Positions 18,495 to 27,236 of a stretch of 64,000 nucleotides of DNA are shown piece by piece. Each line of letters begins with the position of its first letter. Positions within the stretch are counted from its first letter, which is position 1. The position numbers and the translations under genes are program-made. The notes beneath the pieces were generated by a model. That model ran no database searches, had not been told where the DNA came from, and worked only from the letters and a program-made list of their open reading frames with translations. Source of the stretch: Xanthomonas sp. F10 (GTDB taxonomy: Bacteria > Pseudomonadota > Gammaproteobacteria > Xanthomonadales > Xanthomonadaceae); assembly GCF_014206815.1 (NCBI RefSeq), contig NZ_JACHNP010000002.1, positions 62,001-126,000 of the forward strand. Reading direction: 5' to 3'.

Positions 18495-19421
18495 ATGAGG
18501 CGAGGAACCACGGCCCTGTGGGCGGCCACCTTCCTGCTGTTGGGTGGGTGCAAGGACAAGACTGCCGACGCGCCGGCCACGCAGACCCCGGCGACGGCAA
18601 GCGCGGCCGCGCCCGCAGCGCCCGCCGACGCGACCGCCGCGGCACAGCCGGCCGCCGCCGAGGTGCCGGCGCCGGGCCAGGTGCTGGCCGACATCTACGG
18701 CACCAAGGGCGACGGCTCGGCGTCCTACGCCATTGACAACGGCGCAGTGGCCAGCTTCTGGTACGGCGACCGCTTCGACCTCGGCGGCAAGCAGTATTAC
18801 ACCGGGTTCGCCAATGCCACCGGCGGCAAGTACGAGAAGCCCGGCGACCAGGCCGGCGACCAGGACATGTCCGACCCGGCAGCCACCGTCAGCATCAGCC
18901 AGGCCACCTACGTGCTCGATAGCGCCGGCGGCACGCCGACCTGGACCCTGTTCCATGCGCAGCGCTGGGCCGGCGATTTCGGCTCCGACGGCAAGGCCGA
19001 CACCCTGGACGAACAGCGCAAGCCGCAGAGCACCACCACCAAGGACGGCCACCTGCTGCTGGCGCTGCCGACCACGCGCTTCGCCGACGGCATCACCAGT
19101 GCCGGCTTCGCGATCTTCACCTTCGACCCGAACAAGAACGACCTGGGCGACTACAAGGGTTGGGTCTACCTGGGCACGGTCGCCGCCGGCGAGGACAACA
19201 GCGCCGCCTGCGACGACCAGGGCACCATGAAGTGCGCCACCAGCACCGGCACGCTGAGCTTCGTGCCGCCGACCAGCGGCAACGTGCCGTCGCTGCGGAT
19301 CGCCCTGCAGGGCACGGCGGTGGACGGACCGGGCAAGGTCCGCACGCTGGGCCCGGCCGACGCCGTCACCTACACCTACGACCCCGCCAAGCAGCAGTAC
19401 ACGCCGCCGCTGGACCGCTGA
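18495..19421 (+). CDS. Predicted lipoprotein, paralogue of the next gene; possible immunity-type protein
   Basis: 308 residues with a lipoprotein signal (lipobox LLGGC near residue 18), an Ala/Pro-rich spacer to about residue 62, and a globular domain of unknown family. The domain carries motifs shared with the downstream paralogue: YAIDNGAV, YYTGFANAT, LLLALPTTRFADGIT and VAAGEDN. Four Cys lie in the mature form, including CDDQGTMKC. No enzyme motif was recognised. Its lipidated periplasmic location and position just ahead of a type IV effector cluster suggest, but do not prove, an inhibitor or immunity role against a murein hydrolase. Confidence 0.75.
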   Translation: MRRGTTALWAATFLLLGGCKDKTADAPATQTPATASAAAPAAPADATAAAQPAAAEVPAPGQVLADIYGTKGDGSASYAIDNGAVASFWYGDRFDLGGKQYYTGFANATGGKYEKPGDQAGDQDMSDPAATVSISQATYVLDSAGGTPTWTLFHAQRWAGDFGSDGKADTLDEQRKPQSTTTKDGHLLLALPTTRFADGITSAGFAIFTFDPNKNDLGDYKGWVYLGTVAAGEDNSAACDDQGTMKCATSTGTLSFVPPTSGNVPSLRIALQGTAVDGPGKVRTLGPADAVTYTYDPAKQQYTPPLDR

Positions 19422-19805
19422 CGGACGGCGCGCGGGCGGCGCGGGCGCGCGTCGCCGCGGTGGTGTCGGGCGTGGGACCTGGTTTAAGATGCGCCCCACG
19501 GGGCCTGATGATCAGGCGAGTCATTCGCGAGCGGCATGGGATGCTGCACTCGCCCGAAATGCCGGCGTGGATTGCCGGCGTGCGGTTCGCCATGCGCGAC
19601 CGCCATCACCGCCCCTGCTCGGGGCCGCAGTGCACGTCACCGTCGTTCCGTCCGCAACCGCGCCCGCGGGGAGTCTTCGTGCTCCGCGTCAGGCGTCGCG
19701 TCCGCCTCGTGCGCCGCCTGCGTCAGGGCGGACACGGCGGCGGGCGCATCGGAATGTGCAGGTGGGTTCTTCCGGCTTCTTCACCGAATACAGGATGTTC
19801 TGGAC
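19422..19805. other. 384-base intergenic gap
   Basis: No convincing gene. The frame of the next gene stays open through most of it, but its codons give a Cys/Arg-rich sequence with no signal peptide, so it is treated as non-coding. A perfect seven-base dyad, GCCTGAT-g-ATCAGGC, lies at 19503-19517 and could be an operator or part of a transcript hairpin. Confidence 0.4.
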
Positions 19806-20591
19806 ATGTCGAACGACAACAAGCGCGCCGCCGCTCCCGAAGTGCCACCCGATGCGGGCAGCGTGCTGTACCTGATCTATGGCTGGGACGGCGATGGCGC
19901 CGTGTCCTACGAGATCGACAACGGCGCGGTGGTGAATTTCTGGGGCGGCCAGCATGTCGAACTGGACGGCAAGCACTACTACACCGGTTTCAGCTATGCC
20001 ACGCCGGGCCGGTACGGCATCGACGATGCCGAAACTTTTCCGAACCCGGGCGAGGGCGTCTCGCTCGGCGCCGCCACCTTCCTGCTGACCACGCCCGGCG
20101 GCGAGCGGCCGTGGATGGTGCTGCACGCGCAGCGCTACGTCGGCAGCTTCGGCGCCTATGCGCGTGCCGATGCGTTCGACACCACGCGTGCGCCGCAGCA
20201 GCATGCACTGGGCGACGGCCGGTTGCTGCTGGCCCTGCCCACCACGCGCTTCGGCAACGGCATCACCGAGGCCGGCTTCGCGCTGTTCGTGTTCGACCCG
20301 AACCGGCATGACCTCGGCGATTACCGCAGCTGGCTCTACTGCGGCACGGTGGCGGCCGGCGAAGACAACGAAGCGGCCAGCGACCCGGACGGCGTGGTGC
20401 CGCACGTGTCCAGCACCGGCACCCTGGAATTCCAGACGGTCCCCGGCCAGCGCATGCCGGCGCTGCGGGTGGCGCTGCACGGCACCGCGATCGCCGCTCC
20501 TGGCCGCGCGCGCCTGCTCGATGCCGGCGACGTGCTGCAGTACGCCTTCGACCCGGACAGCGGCCAGTACCAGCCCGCGCCCGATGCATGA
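19806..20591 (+). CDS. Unknown-family protein, signal-less paralogue of the upstream lipoprotein
   Basis: 261 residues and clearly homologous to the upstream lipoprotein along its whole globular part (YEIDNGAV, YYTGFSYAT, LLLALPTTRFGNGIT, VAAGEDN). It begins MSNDNKRAAAPE and lacks a signal peptide or lipobox, so it is predicted to stay in the cytoplasm unless the start is wrong. The ATG at 19806 is chosen because upstream in-frame sequence is implausible protein. It ends 155 bases before effector 1. A paralogue without export next to a murein-hydrolase effector is odd for an immunity protein; it may have another partner or have lost export. Confidence 0.72.
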   Translation: MSNDNKRAAAPEVPPDAGSVLYLIYGWDGDGAVSYEIDNGAVVNFWGGQHVELDGKHYYTGFSYATPGRYGIDDAETFPNPGEGVSLGAATFLLTTPGGERPWMVLHAQRYVGSFGAYARADAFDTTRAPQQHALGDGRLLLALPTTRFGNGITEAGFALFVFDPNRHDLGDYRSWLYCGTVAAGEDNEAASDPDGVVPHVSSTGTLEFQTVPGQRMPALRVALHGTAIAAPGRARLLDAGDVLQYAFDPDSGQYQPAPDA

Positions 20592-20746
20592 CCCCACGGC
20601 GCGCGGCGGCGCGCCGGTGGACGCAGCACCCGATGTTCCGCAGTACGCAATCGTTCTGTTGACCGCGCACTAACAAGCTCACGGACGAGCTCGGTTGACC
20701 CAGGCGGCCGCGATGGCCGTACCTCAACCTCAAGGAGTTACACGAG

Positions 20747-22651
20747 ATGGCACGCGATACCACCAAGGCAGAGAATCTCGACATCATCGAGCGGGAAGCC
20801 AGGCAGCGGCAGATTCCGGTCGACGATTTCATGCGCTTCGCCTACATCGAAACCGGCGGCCGCTTCGACGAGCAGGCCAGTCGCGGTCCCAACAGCGCCA
20901 AGGGCCTGTTCCAGTTCACCCCCGGCGCCGCCAGCGCCTACGGCATCCGCGGCCGCGAACTCGACGCGGTGGCCAACACCGATGCCGCTGCGCGCATGTA
21001 CCAGGACAACCGCAACAGCCTGACCCGCCAGCACGAACGCGACGGCCGCCCCTACCTGTCCGGCAGCGCGCAGCCCGACGGCCTGGACATGTACATGGCG
21101 CACCAGCAGGGCGCCGGCGGCTACCGCTCGATCCAGGCCGCCATCGCCACCGGCCACTTCGAGCTGAAGGGCACCCGCGCCAACATCCTCAACAACGTTC
21201 CCGGCGAAAAGGACGCGCAGGGCGCGCGCCAGTTCCAGGCCTACACCGGCACCTCGCTGGCCGACTTCAAGACACTGTCCGACCAGGACATGGCCAAGGC
21301 CTTCGTGAAGTACTGGGACGCCAAATACGACCACATCGCGATCCCGGAAAAGGGCATCAAGCCGCTCGCCGAGGGCCAGGCCGCGCCGGCGCGCACGCCG
21401 ACCCACGCAGGCGGCAGGCAGGGCGGCCACGACGGCATCGCGCTGACCGCCGCCTACGACCTGGGCGTCAAGCACGACGACGTGAAGTACGCGATCAACG
21501 TCAAGAGCAGCAAGTACTACCACCCCGGCGTGGACGGCAAGCATCTGTCGCAGGGCTACATCGACTGCTCCGGCTGGGTGACCGAGCTGCAGAACGCGAC
21601 GATGAACGAGATCAACCGCAAGGTCGGGCGCGACGTGTTCACCCAGAAGGACATGTTGGCGCAGGGCATGGTCGGCTCCGGCGAGATCGTCAAGAAGGCC
21701 TTCGACAGCTCCGGCGTGCTGCTGCAGGGCAAGGACGTGTTCAAGCCCGGCGCGCTGAAGGAAGGCATGGTCATCGGCGTGGACTCGGGCAAGACCGCGC
21801 ACGAGCACTGGAAGGGCATCGACCACATCATGATGGTCGTGCGCGATCCCAAGAGCGGCGAACTGCTGGTCAGCCAGTCCACCGGCAGCAAGGGCGTCAA
21901 CACCATGCCGCTGGACGACTACCTGGCCACGCACCAGAACGCCAAGCTGTTCGCTTCCGATCCGCTGGCCAAGGGCCGCGACCTGCTGCAGGACCGCCAG
22001 CAGAGCCAGGCGCAGACGCAGGGGGCGCAGGAGCCGCGCACGGCGCTGAAGCCGGGCGAGCAGGGCGCCGACGTCAAGGCGATGCAGCAGCGCCTGATCG
22101 AACTGGGCATCAAGGACGACCAGGGCAAGCTGCTCAGCGGTACCGGCTATTACGGCGATCGCACCAAGGAAGTGGTCGCCAACCTGCAACGCGAGAAGGG
22201 CCTGGCGGCGACCGGCATCGCCGACAAGGCCACGCTGGAGGCGATCGCCAAGCAGCCGGCGCCGGCCAAGGCCGACGCGGCGGCGCTGGCCGACAACCCA
22301 CTGTACAAGCAGGCCATGGACCACCTGCAGAAGCAGGGACCCAACGGCGGCTTCAAGAGCGCCGAGGAGATGCAGCGCGCCGCGGGCCAGGTCGCGTTCG
22401 AGGCCAAGGTCAGCGGCATGAATCGCATCGACGACCTGGTGCTCAGCGGCGACCGCCGCGGCCTGATCGCGGTGCAGCGCAATCCGGAGAATCCGCACGA
22501 CGTCAATCGTGCCTACGTGGACAGGCAGCAGGCCGCGGCGGTGCCGCTGGAGCGCAGCCAGCAGCAACTGGCCGCCGAAACCCAGCGGCAGGCGCAGGAG
22601 CAGCCGCAGCAGCCGGACCCGCAGCGCGAAAAGGCCCAGGCGCCGCGCTGA
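20747..22651 (+). CDS. Type IV secretion antibacterial effector (X-Tfe): lysozyme-like, NlpC/P60-like, PG-binding and XVIPCD domains
   Basis: 634 residues with no signal peptide. Order: a lysozyme/transglycosylase-like domain (~10-200) with catalytic-type Glu35 in YIETGG and AKGLFQFTPG; a cysteine-peptidase-like domain (~225-405) with Cys274 in YIDCSGW and His360 in GIDHIMMV; a peptidoglycan-binding domain (~433-502, LKPGEQGADVKAMQ); and a C-terminal XVIPCD (~516-634, FEAKVSGMNRIDDLV, IAVQRNPENPHDVNR, Gln-rich end). The XVIPCD is the signal recognised by VirD4 of the Xanthomonas killing type IV system, so this should be delivered into rival bacteria to break murein. The ribosome binding site AAGGAG lies just upstream. 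The lipoprotein gene that follows is the likely immunity gene. Confidence 0.92.
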   Translation: MARDTTKAENLDIIEREARQRQIPVDDFMRFAYIETGGRFDEQASRGPNSAKGLFQFTPGAASAYGIRGRELDAVANTDAAARMYQDNRNSLTRQHERDGRPYLSGSAQPDGLDMYMAHQQGAGGYRSIQAAIATGHFELKGTRANILNNVPGEKDAQGARQFQAYTGTSLADFKTLSDQDMAKAFVKYWDAKYDHIAIPEKGIKPLAEGQAAPARTPTHAGGRQGGHDGIALTAAYDLGVKHDDVKYAINVKSSKYYHPGVDGKHLSQGYIDCSGWVTELQNATMNEINRKVGRDVFTQKDMLAQGMVGSGEIVKKAFDSSGVLLQGKDVFKPGALKEGMVIGVDSGKTAHEHWKGIDHIMMVVRDPKSGELLVSQSTGSKGVNTMPLDDYLATHQNAKLFASDPLAKGRDLLQDRQQSQAQTQGAQEPRTALKPGEQGADVKAMQQRLIELGIKDDQGKLLSGTGYYGDRTKEVVANLQREKGLAATGIADKATLEAIAKQPAPAKADAAALADNPLYKQAMDHLQKQGPNGGFKSAEEMQRAAGQVAFEAKVSGMNRIDDLVLSGDRRGLIAVQRNPENPHDVNRAYVDRQQAAAVPLERSQQQLAAETQRQAQEQPQQPDPQREKAQAPR

Positions 22652-22869
22652 TCGGTGCTTCTGGCCACGGCCGTCGTCGCGCATGTCGCGCGGCGGTGGT
22701 CGTGCGTGGCGATGGCGGCGGCCATTGCCACGCATGCGTCGGCGCGACATTGCCCAACGCCGGCCAAACATCATCACCCGCCATCGCGGCGCGCGATGGA
22801 CAGCGTGCGCCACGATCGATTAGAACCTCGCCTTTCCGCTCGCGCAAACGACAAGGACGCAACCCGACC

Positions 22870-23421
22870 ATGGCCATCGCCAAGGCTTTCCACCACTCTT
22901 CCCTGCTGCTGTTGTGCGTGGCCACCGCCGCCTGCAGCGCGCCGTCTTCCACGCCCAGTCAGGCGCAGGCGCCGGCCGCTCCAGCGGCGGACCCCGCGAC
23001 TGCGGCGGCTCCCGCGGCCACCCACGAGGCCGGCACCCAGGCCGACGCGGGTGCCGCCACGCCGGCCGCGACGCCGGCGGCGCCCAGCCCTTCCCCCGCT
23101 TCAGGAGATTCCCCCGTGCTGCGACCGTCCTACGACACCTGCATCACCGCCGCCGGCGGCGCCACCCCGGCGATGCTGGATTGCATTTCCGACGAACACG
23201 CCTACCAGGACCAGCGCCTCAACACCGCCTACAAGGCGGCGATGGCCAAGCTCGGCGAGGCCGAGCAGCACGCGCTGCGCGAGCGGCAGCGCAAGTGGAT
23301 CGCCGAACGCGACGAGAAGTGCGTCGCCGATCCGGACGGCGGCCAGGCCGAGCGCGTGGATGCGGCCGAATGCCGCCTGGAAATGACCGCACGCCGCGCC
23401 GACGAACTCGAAGCGCACTGA
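22870..23421 (+). CDS. LprI-type lysozyme inhibitor lipoprotein, putative effector immunity protein (X-Tfi)
   Basis: 183 residues: a lipoprotein signal with lipobox TAAC (residues 19-22), an Ala/Pro/Thr-rich tether to about residue 75, then a compact helical domain of the LprI/DUF1311 type. Its marks are four cysteines and an RQRKWIAERDEKC motif. This family includes periplasmic lysozyme inhibitors. It sits between two XVIPCD effectors with lysozyme-like domains, the usual arrangement of effector and immunity genes in Xanthomonas. It probably protects the producer's murein from one or both effectors; which one cannot be told from the sequence. Confidence 0.88.
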   Translation: MAIAKAFHHSSLLLLCVATAACSAPSSTPSQAQAPAAPAADPATAAAPAATHEAGTQADAGAATPAATPAAPSPSPASGDSPVLRPSYDTCITAAGGATPAMLDCISDEHAYQDQRLNTAYKAAMAKLGEAEQHALRERQRKWIAERDEKCVADPDGGQAERVDAAECRLEMTARRADELEAH

Positions 23422-23490
23422 TTTCACCCTCTGTATTGAACCCCGACGCGCGGCGCCTTCCACGCCGCGCGTCCTGCCAAGGAGAACGCG

Positions 23491-24855
23491 ATGAGCGACA
23501 AGGATTGGGAACTGGGCCAGACCTCCAAGCACTACGAGACCGGCGGCCGCGGCGCGTCGACCGTGTCCTCCGGCGTCGACGACCCGGGCGGCGTGTCCTA
23601 CGGCTCGTATCAGATGACCTCGCAGACCACCACCCGCGAGGGCAAGGTCATCAACGGCGGCACCGTCGCCGCCTTCGTCAAGGACAGCAAGTACAGCGAC
23701 GACTTCGCCGGCCTCAAGCCGGGCTCGGACGCCTTCAGCGCCAAGTGGAAGGAGTTGGCCAAGACCGACCCCAGCTTCGGCCAGGAACAGCACGACTACA
23801 TCAAGCGCACGCACTTCGACAAACTGGTCGACCGGCTCAAGGACAAGGGCCTGGACCTGTCCGACCGCGGCCCGGCAGTGCAGGACGCGATGTGGAGCAC
23901 CGCGGTCCAGTACGGCCCCGGCAGCGACAAGAAGCCGGGCGGCTCCGGCGTGTTCCTGCGCGCCATGGAGGAGAAGTTCGGCAAGCAGGCCGACCTGTCC
24001 AAGATCTCCGACAAGGAGATTGTCAGCGCGGTGCAGGACTACAAGGCCGAGCACGTCAAGGAGCTGTTCCCGCGCGTGCACAAGCAGAAGACCCTGGATT
24101 CGCTGCAGAACCGTGCCGAGAACGAGAAGGCCGACCTGCTCAAGCTGGCCGACCTCGGCAAGACCGTCGCCAAGCCCGGCGAGCAACGCGACGGGCACAC
24201 GGCGCCGAAGCCGCAGGACGGCCATCGCGAGCCGGCCGCGCACGGCGGCGTGCTGGCGCGCAATGCGCAGGGCGAGGCGGTGAAGGGCCTGCAGGAGAAG
24301 CTGGCCACGCTCGGCTACCTGGAGGCCAAGGATGCGATCGGCACCTACGGCCCCAAGACCGAAGCGGCGGTGGAGAAGTTCCAGCAGGACCAGCACCTGA
24401 AGGGCGTGGACGGCAAGGCCGGCCCGGAGACGCTGGCGGCGATCGAGCGCAGCGTGCAGCGGCAGCAGGGCGTGGAGCAGTTGCGGCGCGACAATCCGTT
24501 GTTCGACCAGGCGGTCGCGCAGCTGGAAAAGCAAGGGCGCAACGGTGGCTACGGCGACCGCGAGTCCATGCAGCGTGCGGCCGGGCAATTGGCGTTCGAA
24601 GCCAAGGTCAGCGGCATGTCGCGCATCGACGACCTGGTCGCCAGCACCGATGGCCGCGGCATGATCGCGGTACAGCGCAATCCGGAAAACGCGCACGACG
24701 TGCACCGCGCCTACGTCGATCGCCAGCAGGCGGCGACCGTGCCGCTGGAGCAGAGCCAGCAGCAGCTGGCGGCCGAAACCCAGCGCCAAGCGCAGGAGCG
24801 GCAGGTGCAGGACCAGCAGCGCACCCAGACCCAGGCGCAGACGCCGGGGCGTTGA
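23491..24855 (+). CDS. Type IV secretion antibacterial effector (X-Tfe): lysozyme-like, PG-binding and XVIPCD domains
   Basis: 454 residues with no signal peptide. The N-terminal domain (~5-200) has the pattern HYETGGRG...VSYGSYQM, with candidate catalytic Glu16, seen in phage-like lysozyme or muramidase modules. A peptidoglycan-binding domain spans ~254-320 (LARNAQGEAVKGLQEKL) and an XVIPCD spans ~334-454 (AFEAKVSGMSRIDDLV, IAVQRNPENAHDVHR). The last ~120 residues closely match those of effector 1, including the Gln-rich end, so the two share a recruitment module by duplication or recombination. AAGGAG precedes the ATG. The LprI-type lipoprotein ends 69 bases upstream. Confidence 0.9.
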   Translation: MSDKDWELGQTSKHYETGGRGASTVSSGVDDPGGVSYGSYQMTSQTTTREGKVINGGTVAAFVKDSKYSDDFAGLKPGSDAFSAKWKELAKTDPSFGQEQHDYIKRTHFDKLVDRLKDKGLDLSDRGPAVQDAMWSTAVQYGPGSDKKPGGSGVFLRAMEEKFGKQADLSKISDKEIVSAVQDYKAEHVKELFPRVHKQKTLDSLQNRAENEKADLLKLADLGKTVAKPGEQRDGHTAPKPQDGHREPAAHGGVLARNAQGEAVKGLQEKLATLGYLEAKDAIGTYGPKTEAAVEKFQQDQHLKGVDGKAGPETLAAIERSVQRQQGVEQLRRDNPLFDQAVAQLEKQGRNGGYGDRESMQRAAGQLAFEAKVSGMSRIDDLVASTDGRGMIAVQRNPENAHDVHRAYVDRQQAATVPLEQSQQQLAAETQRQAQERQVQDQQRTQTQAQTPGR

Positions 24856-24974
24856 TGCGCACTGCGCAGGGCGGTCATCGGCACGCGCCGCTGCCCGCCC
24901 TCATTGCGAAGTGGCATTGCGCATCACGGGAGCGCGGCAGGACAGCGGCAACGGCCATGGCCTATGCTGCGCAG

Positions 24975-25736
24975 ATGCCGCATGACCGCCGCTCACGCCA
25001 CCACCATTCCTCGCGCCCCTGGCGCCGGCATGGCGCGCTGCGCGCGCTGGGCCTGACGCTCGCGTTCGCCGTCGCGCCCGCCACGTTCGCTGCGGAACCG
25101 ATCACCTCGCCGGCGACCACGCCGGAGCAGGCGGGACTGGTGGACGTGCATGCGCTGGCGCCGGAGATCGCGATGGACATCCGCTACGCCGGCCACGACA
25201 ACTTCACCGGTCGCCCGGTGCCGGGCTACGACGCGCCCAAATGCTATCTGCTGGCGCCGGCCGCGCAGGCCCTGGCGCAGGTGCAGCGCGACCTGCAGGC
25301 CAAGGGCTACCGCCTGCAGGTGTTCGACTGCTACCGGCCGCAGCGGTCGGTGCGTGCCTTCGTCGCCTGGGCGCGCGATCCGCAGGACCAGGTGGCCAAG
25401 GCGCGCTACTACCCGAAGCTCGACAAGAGCGTGTTGCTCGGCGACTACATCGCCGAGCACTCCGGCCACAGCCGCGGCGCCACCGTCGACCTGGGCTTGC
25501 TGGACTGCCGCCAGGGCGCCTGCCGCGCGCTGGACATGGGCACCGGCTTCGACTTCTTCGACGCCAGCGCGCACACCGACACGCCGGCCATCGACGCCAC
25601 GCAGCGTGCGCACCGTCGGCAGCTGTTGAAGGCGATGGCCGCGCGCGGCTTCGTCAACTATCCGATGGAATGGTGGCACTTCACCTTCCAGCCCGAGCCC
25701 AGCCCCGGCGTCGCCTTCGACGTGCCGGTGCGCTAG
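24975..25736 (+). CDS. ddpX: D-alanyl-D-alanine dipeptidase, VanX/DdpX family
   Basis: Zinc dipeptidase of the M15D family that cleaves D-Ala-D-Ala (EC 3.4.13.22). Zinc ligands and catalytic residues are visible in SGHSRGATVDLGL (His and Asp), in the Glu of PMEWWHF, and in its His; VFDCYRPQRSV holds the conserved Arg. A positively charged, His-rich N terminus leads into a signal peptide ending ATFAAE, so the enzyme is exported. Start is uncertain between ATG 24957 and 24975; the mature protein is unaffected. It follows the effector island but has its own spacing of ~120 bases, and probably serves cell-wall D-Ala recycling. Confidence 0.9.
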   Translation: MPHDRRSRHHHSSRPWRRHGALRALGLTLAFAVAPATFAAEPITSPATTPEQAGLVDVHALAPEIAMDIRYAGHDNFTGRPVPGYDAPKCYLLAPAAQALAQVQRDLQAKGYRLQVFDCYRPQRSVRAFVAWARDPQDQVAKARYYPKLDKSVLLGDYIAEHSGHSRGATVDLGLLDCRQGACRALDMGTGFDFFDASAHTDTPAIDATQRAHRRQLLKAMAARGFVNYPMEWWHFTFQPEPSPGVAFDVPVR

Positions 25737-25766
25737 CGGCGCCTCATCTTCGCTACGGACCCCTCC

Positions 25767-25964
25767 ATGACCGGCACGCACCAGTTCGTCGACCTGCAAT
25801 GCCCTTACTGCGGCGAATGGATCGACGTCGCGCTGGATCCGTCGGTGGACGTGCAGCAATACGTCGAGGACTGCCAGGTCTGCTGCAAGCCGATGTTGAT
25901 CACGGTGCGCTGGGACGAGGACGGCGCGCCGGTGGTGAGCGCGATCGCCGAAAACGCCAGTTGA
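25767..25964 (+). CDS. CPXCG-motif zinc-ribbon-like small protein
   Basis: 65 residues with two cysteine pairs, CPYCG (residues 12-16) and CQVCC (36-40), followed by a conserved acidic/hydrophobic end. This fits the CPXCG-motif cysteine-rich family, small cytoplasmic proteins presumed to bind zinc. Function is unknown. It lies 30 bases after the dipeptidase gene and 79 bases before a small membrane-protein gene. Confidence 0.85.
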   Translation: MTGTHQFVDLQCPYCGEWIDVALDPSVDVQQYVEDCQVCCKPMLITVRWDEDGAPVVSAIAENAS

Positions 25965-26043
25965 GCCGCGCGTCGGCGCGCCGTGCCGCACGCCGATGCG
26001 CGACACCCTCTAGACTTGTGCCCTTGCCGACCGAGGACACCCG

Positions 26044-26433
26044 ATGAACCTGCCGCTGCACTTCGGCCTGCTGGGCTCGCTGGAAGCCGGGCTGATCGCA
26101 TTGGCGGTCGGCTTCCTGGTCTATGCGCTGTGGCAATGGTTGGGCCGGCGATGGGGCTGGTCCGAGGGCCAGCAGCTGGGCGGCGCGTGCCTGATCGCGG
26201 TGGCGGTGTCGGCCGGCATCGACTGCTGGAACCTGTTCTACACCAGCATCGTGCGCCTGGAGTCGCCGTTGTACGCGCGCATCGCCCTGGCCAGCATCCA
26301 CGACCCGGACGAACTGGGCTCGCGGGTGGTGCTGGAAGTGGCCGGCGCGCTCGCTGGCGTGGCGCTGGCCTGGGTTGCATTCAGGGGACGTTCAAGCGAA
26401 AACGCCGGCGACGGCGGTCACGAAACACGCTGA
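26044..26433 (+). CDS. Small integral membrane protein of unknown function
   Basis: 129 residues with three predicted membrane helices (about 9-33, 45-66 and 96-118) and a short polar tail. No recognisable family motif; conserved-looking features are WQWLGRRWGW after helix 1 and DCWNLFYTS at the end of helix 2. The ATG follows a GAGG motif. It is probably an inner membrane protein. Confidence 0.75.
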   Translation: MNLPLHFGLLGSLEAGLIALAVGFLVYALWQWLGRRWGWSEGQQLGGACLIAVAVSAGIDCWNLFYTSIVRLESPLYARIALASIHDPDELGSRVVLEVAGALAGVALAWVAFRGRSSENAGDGGHETR

Positions 26434-26658
26434 AACAGACGTTTTCTTTCTGCAATCCAAACGTCTCGAATGGACGCCTTACCGCACGCTGACGAAGCCC
26501 TAACCATTGCGGTAGCGCGCCGTGCGGGCGCCGTGGTTAACGATCCGTTTGGCGGCGATTTTCGACAGGGAATGGATTCAGTCTGAGACCGGCACGGTAG
26601 CGCCGTGTCCGGAATCGACCGGACATGCCACACCGAGAGAGCCAAGGAGAATCCACCC

Positions 26659-27039
26659 ATGAACATTCGCACCCGCACCCCGCTGATCGGTACCGCCGCC
26701 CTCCTCGCCGCCGCGCTGGCCCTGCCGGCGTTTGCCCAGGACGCGCAGCAGGCCGATGCCGCCGCGCAGGCGCAGACGCAGTCGTCCACCAGCGCCACCG
26801 GCCAGAGTGGGCAGGCCGGCGCGGCCTCGGGCGGCGGCCAGACCTGGGCCGATGTGGACGCCGACAAGGACGGCGCCATCAGCAAGCAGGAGGCGCAGGT
26901 CAATGCCGGCCTCAGCCAGATCTTCGCCCAGGCCGATGCCGACCATAACGGCAAGCTGACCCCGGACGAGTACAAGGCCTACGTCGCCAAGCAGCAGGGC
27001 GGCGCGGCGACCGGCAGCGACAGCAACGGCGGCCAGTAA
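26659..27039 (+). CDS. Secreted EF-hand calcium-binding protein
   Basis: 126 residues with a signal peptide (cleaved after AFA, residue ~26), a Gln/Ala/Ser-rich spacer, and two EF-hand loops that can be read residue by residue. Loop 1 runs from Asp67 to Glu78 (DADKDGAISKQE) and loop 2 from Asp93 to Glu104 (DADHNGKLTPDE). Both keep the 1-3-5-12 calcium ligands and the central Gly. It resembles small periplasmic calmodulin-like proteins of Xanthomonas, with no enzymatic domain. AAGGAG lies nine bases before the start. A strong hairpin follows ~107 bases downstream. Confidence 0.85.
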   Translation: MNIRTRTPLIGTAALLAAALALPAFAQDAQQADAAAQAQTQSSTSATGQSGQAGAASGGGQTWADVDADKDGAISKQEAQVNAGLSQIFAQADADHNGKLTPDEYKAYVAKQQGGAATGSDSNGGQ

Positions 27040-27146
27040 CGGGAGCGGTCCCGGCACGGCGGTCGCGCGGCGATGAGGACGCGCACCGCCTTGCCGGAAC
27101 CGGACTCCAGCGCATCACCGCGAGCGTCTTTCCATCAACGCTCCAC

Positions 27147-27180
27147 CACGACGGCGGCCATGGGCCGCCGTCGTGCGTTT
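27147..27180 (+). terminator. Perfect 13-bp hairpin, likely transcription terminator
   Basis: CACGACGGCGGCC pairs exactly with GGCCGCCGTCGTG across a three-base loop, followed by a short T-containing stretch (GCGTTTG). It lies between the EF-hand gene and the following HAD gene. It could end transcription in either direction, though the T-run is weak. Confidence 0.65.
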
Positions 27181-27236
27181 GCGCGGTGGGGCAGGGGAGG
27201 TGTCTGCGGGTCGGAGGCCGCTGCTATGCTTGGCGG

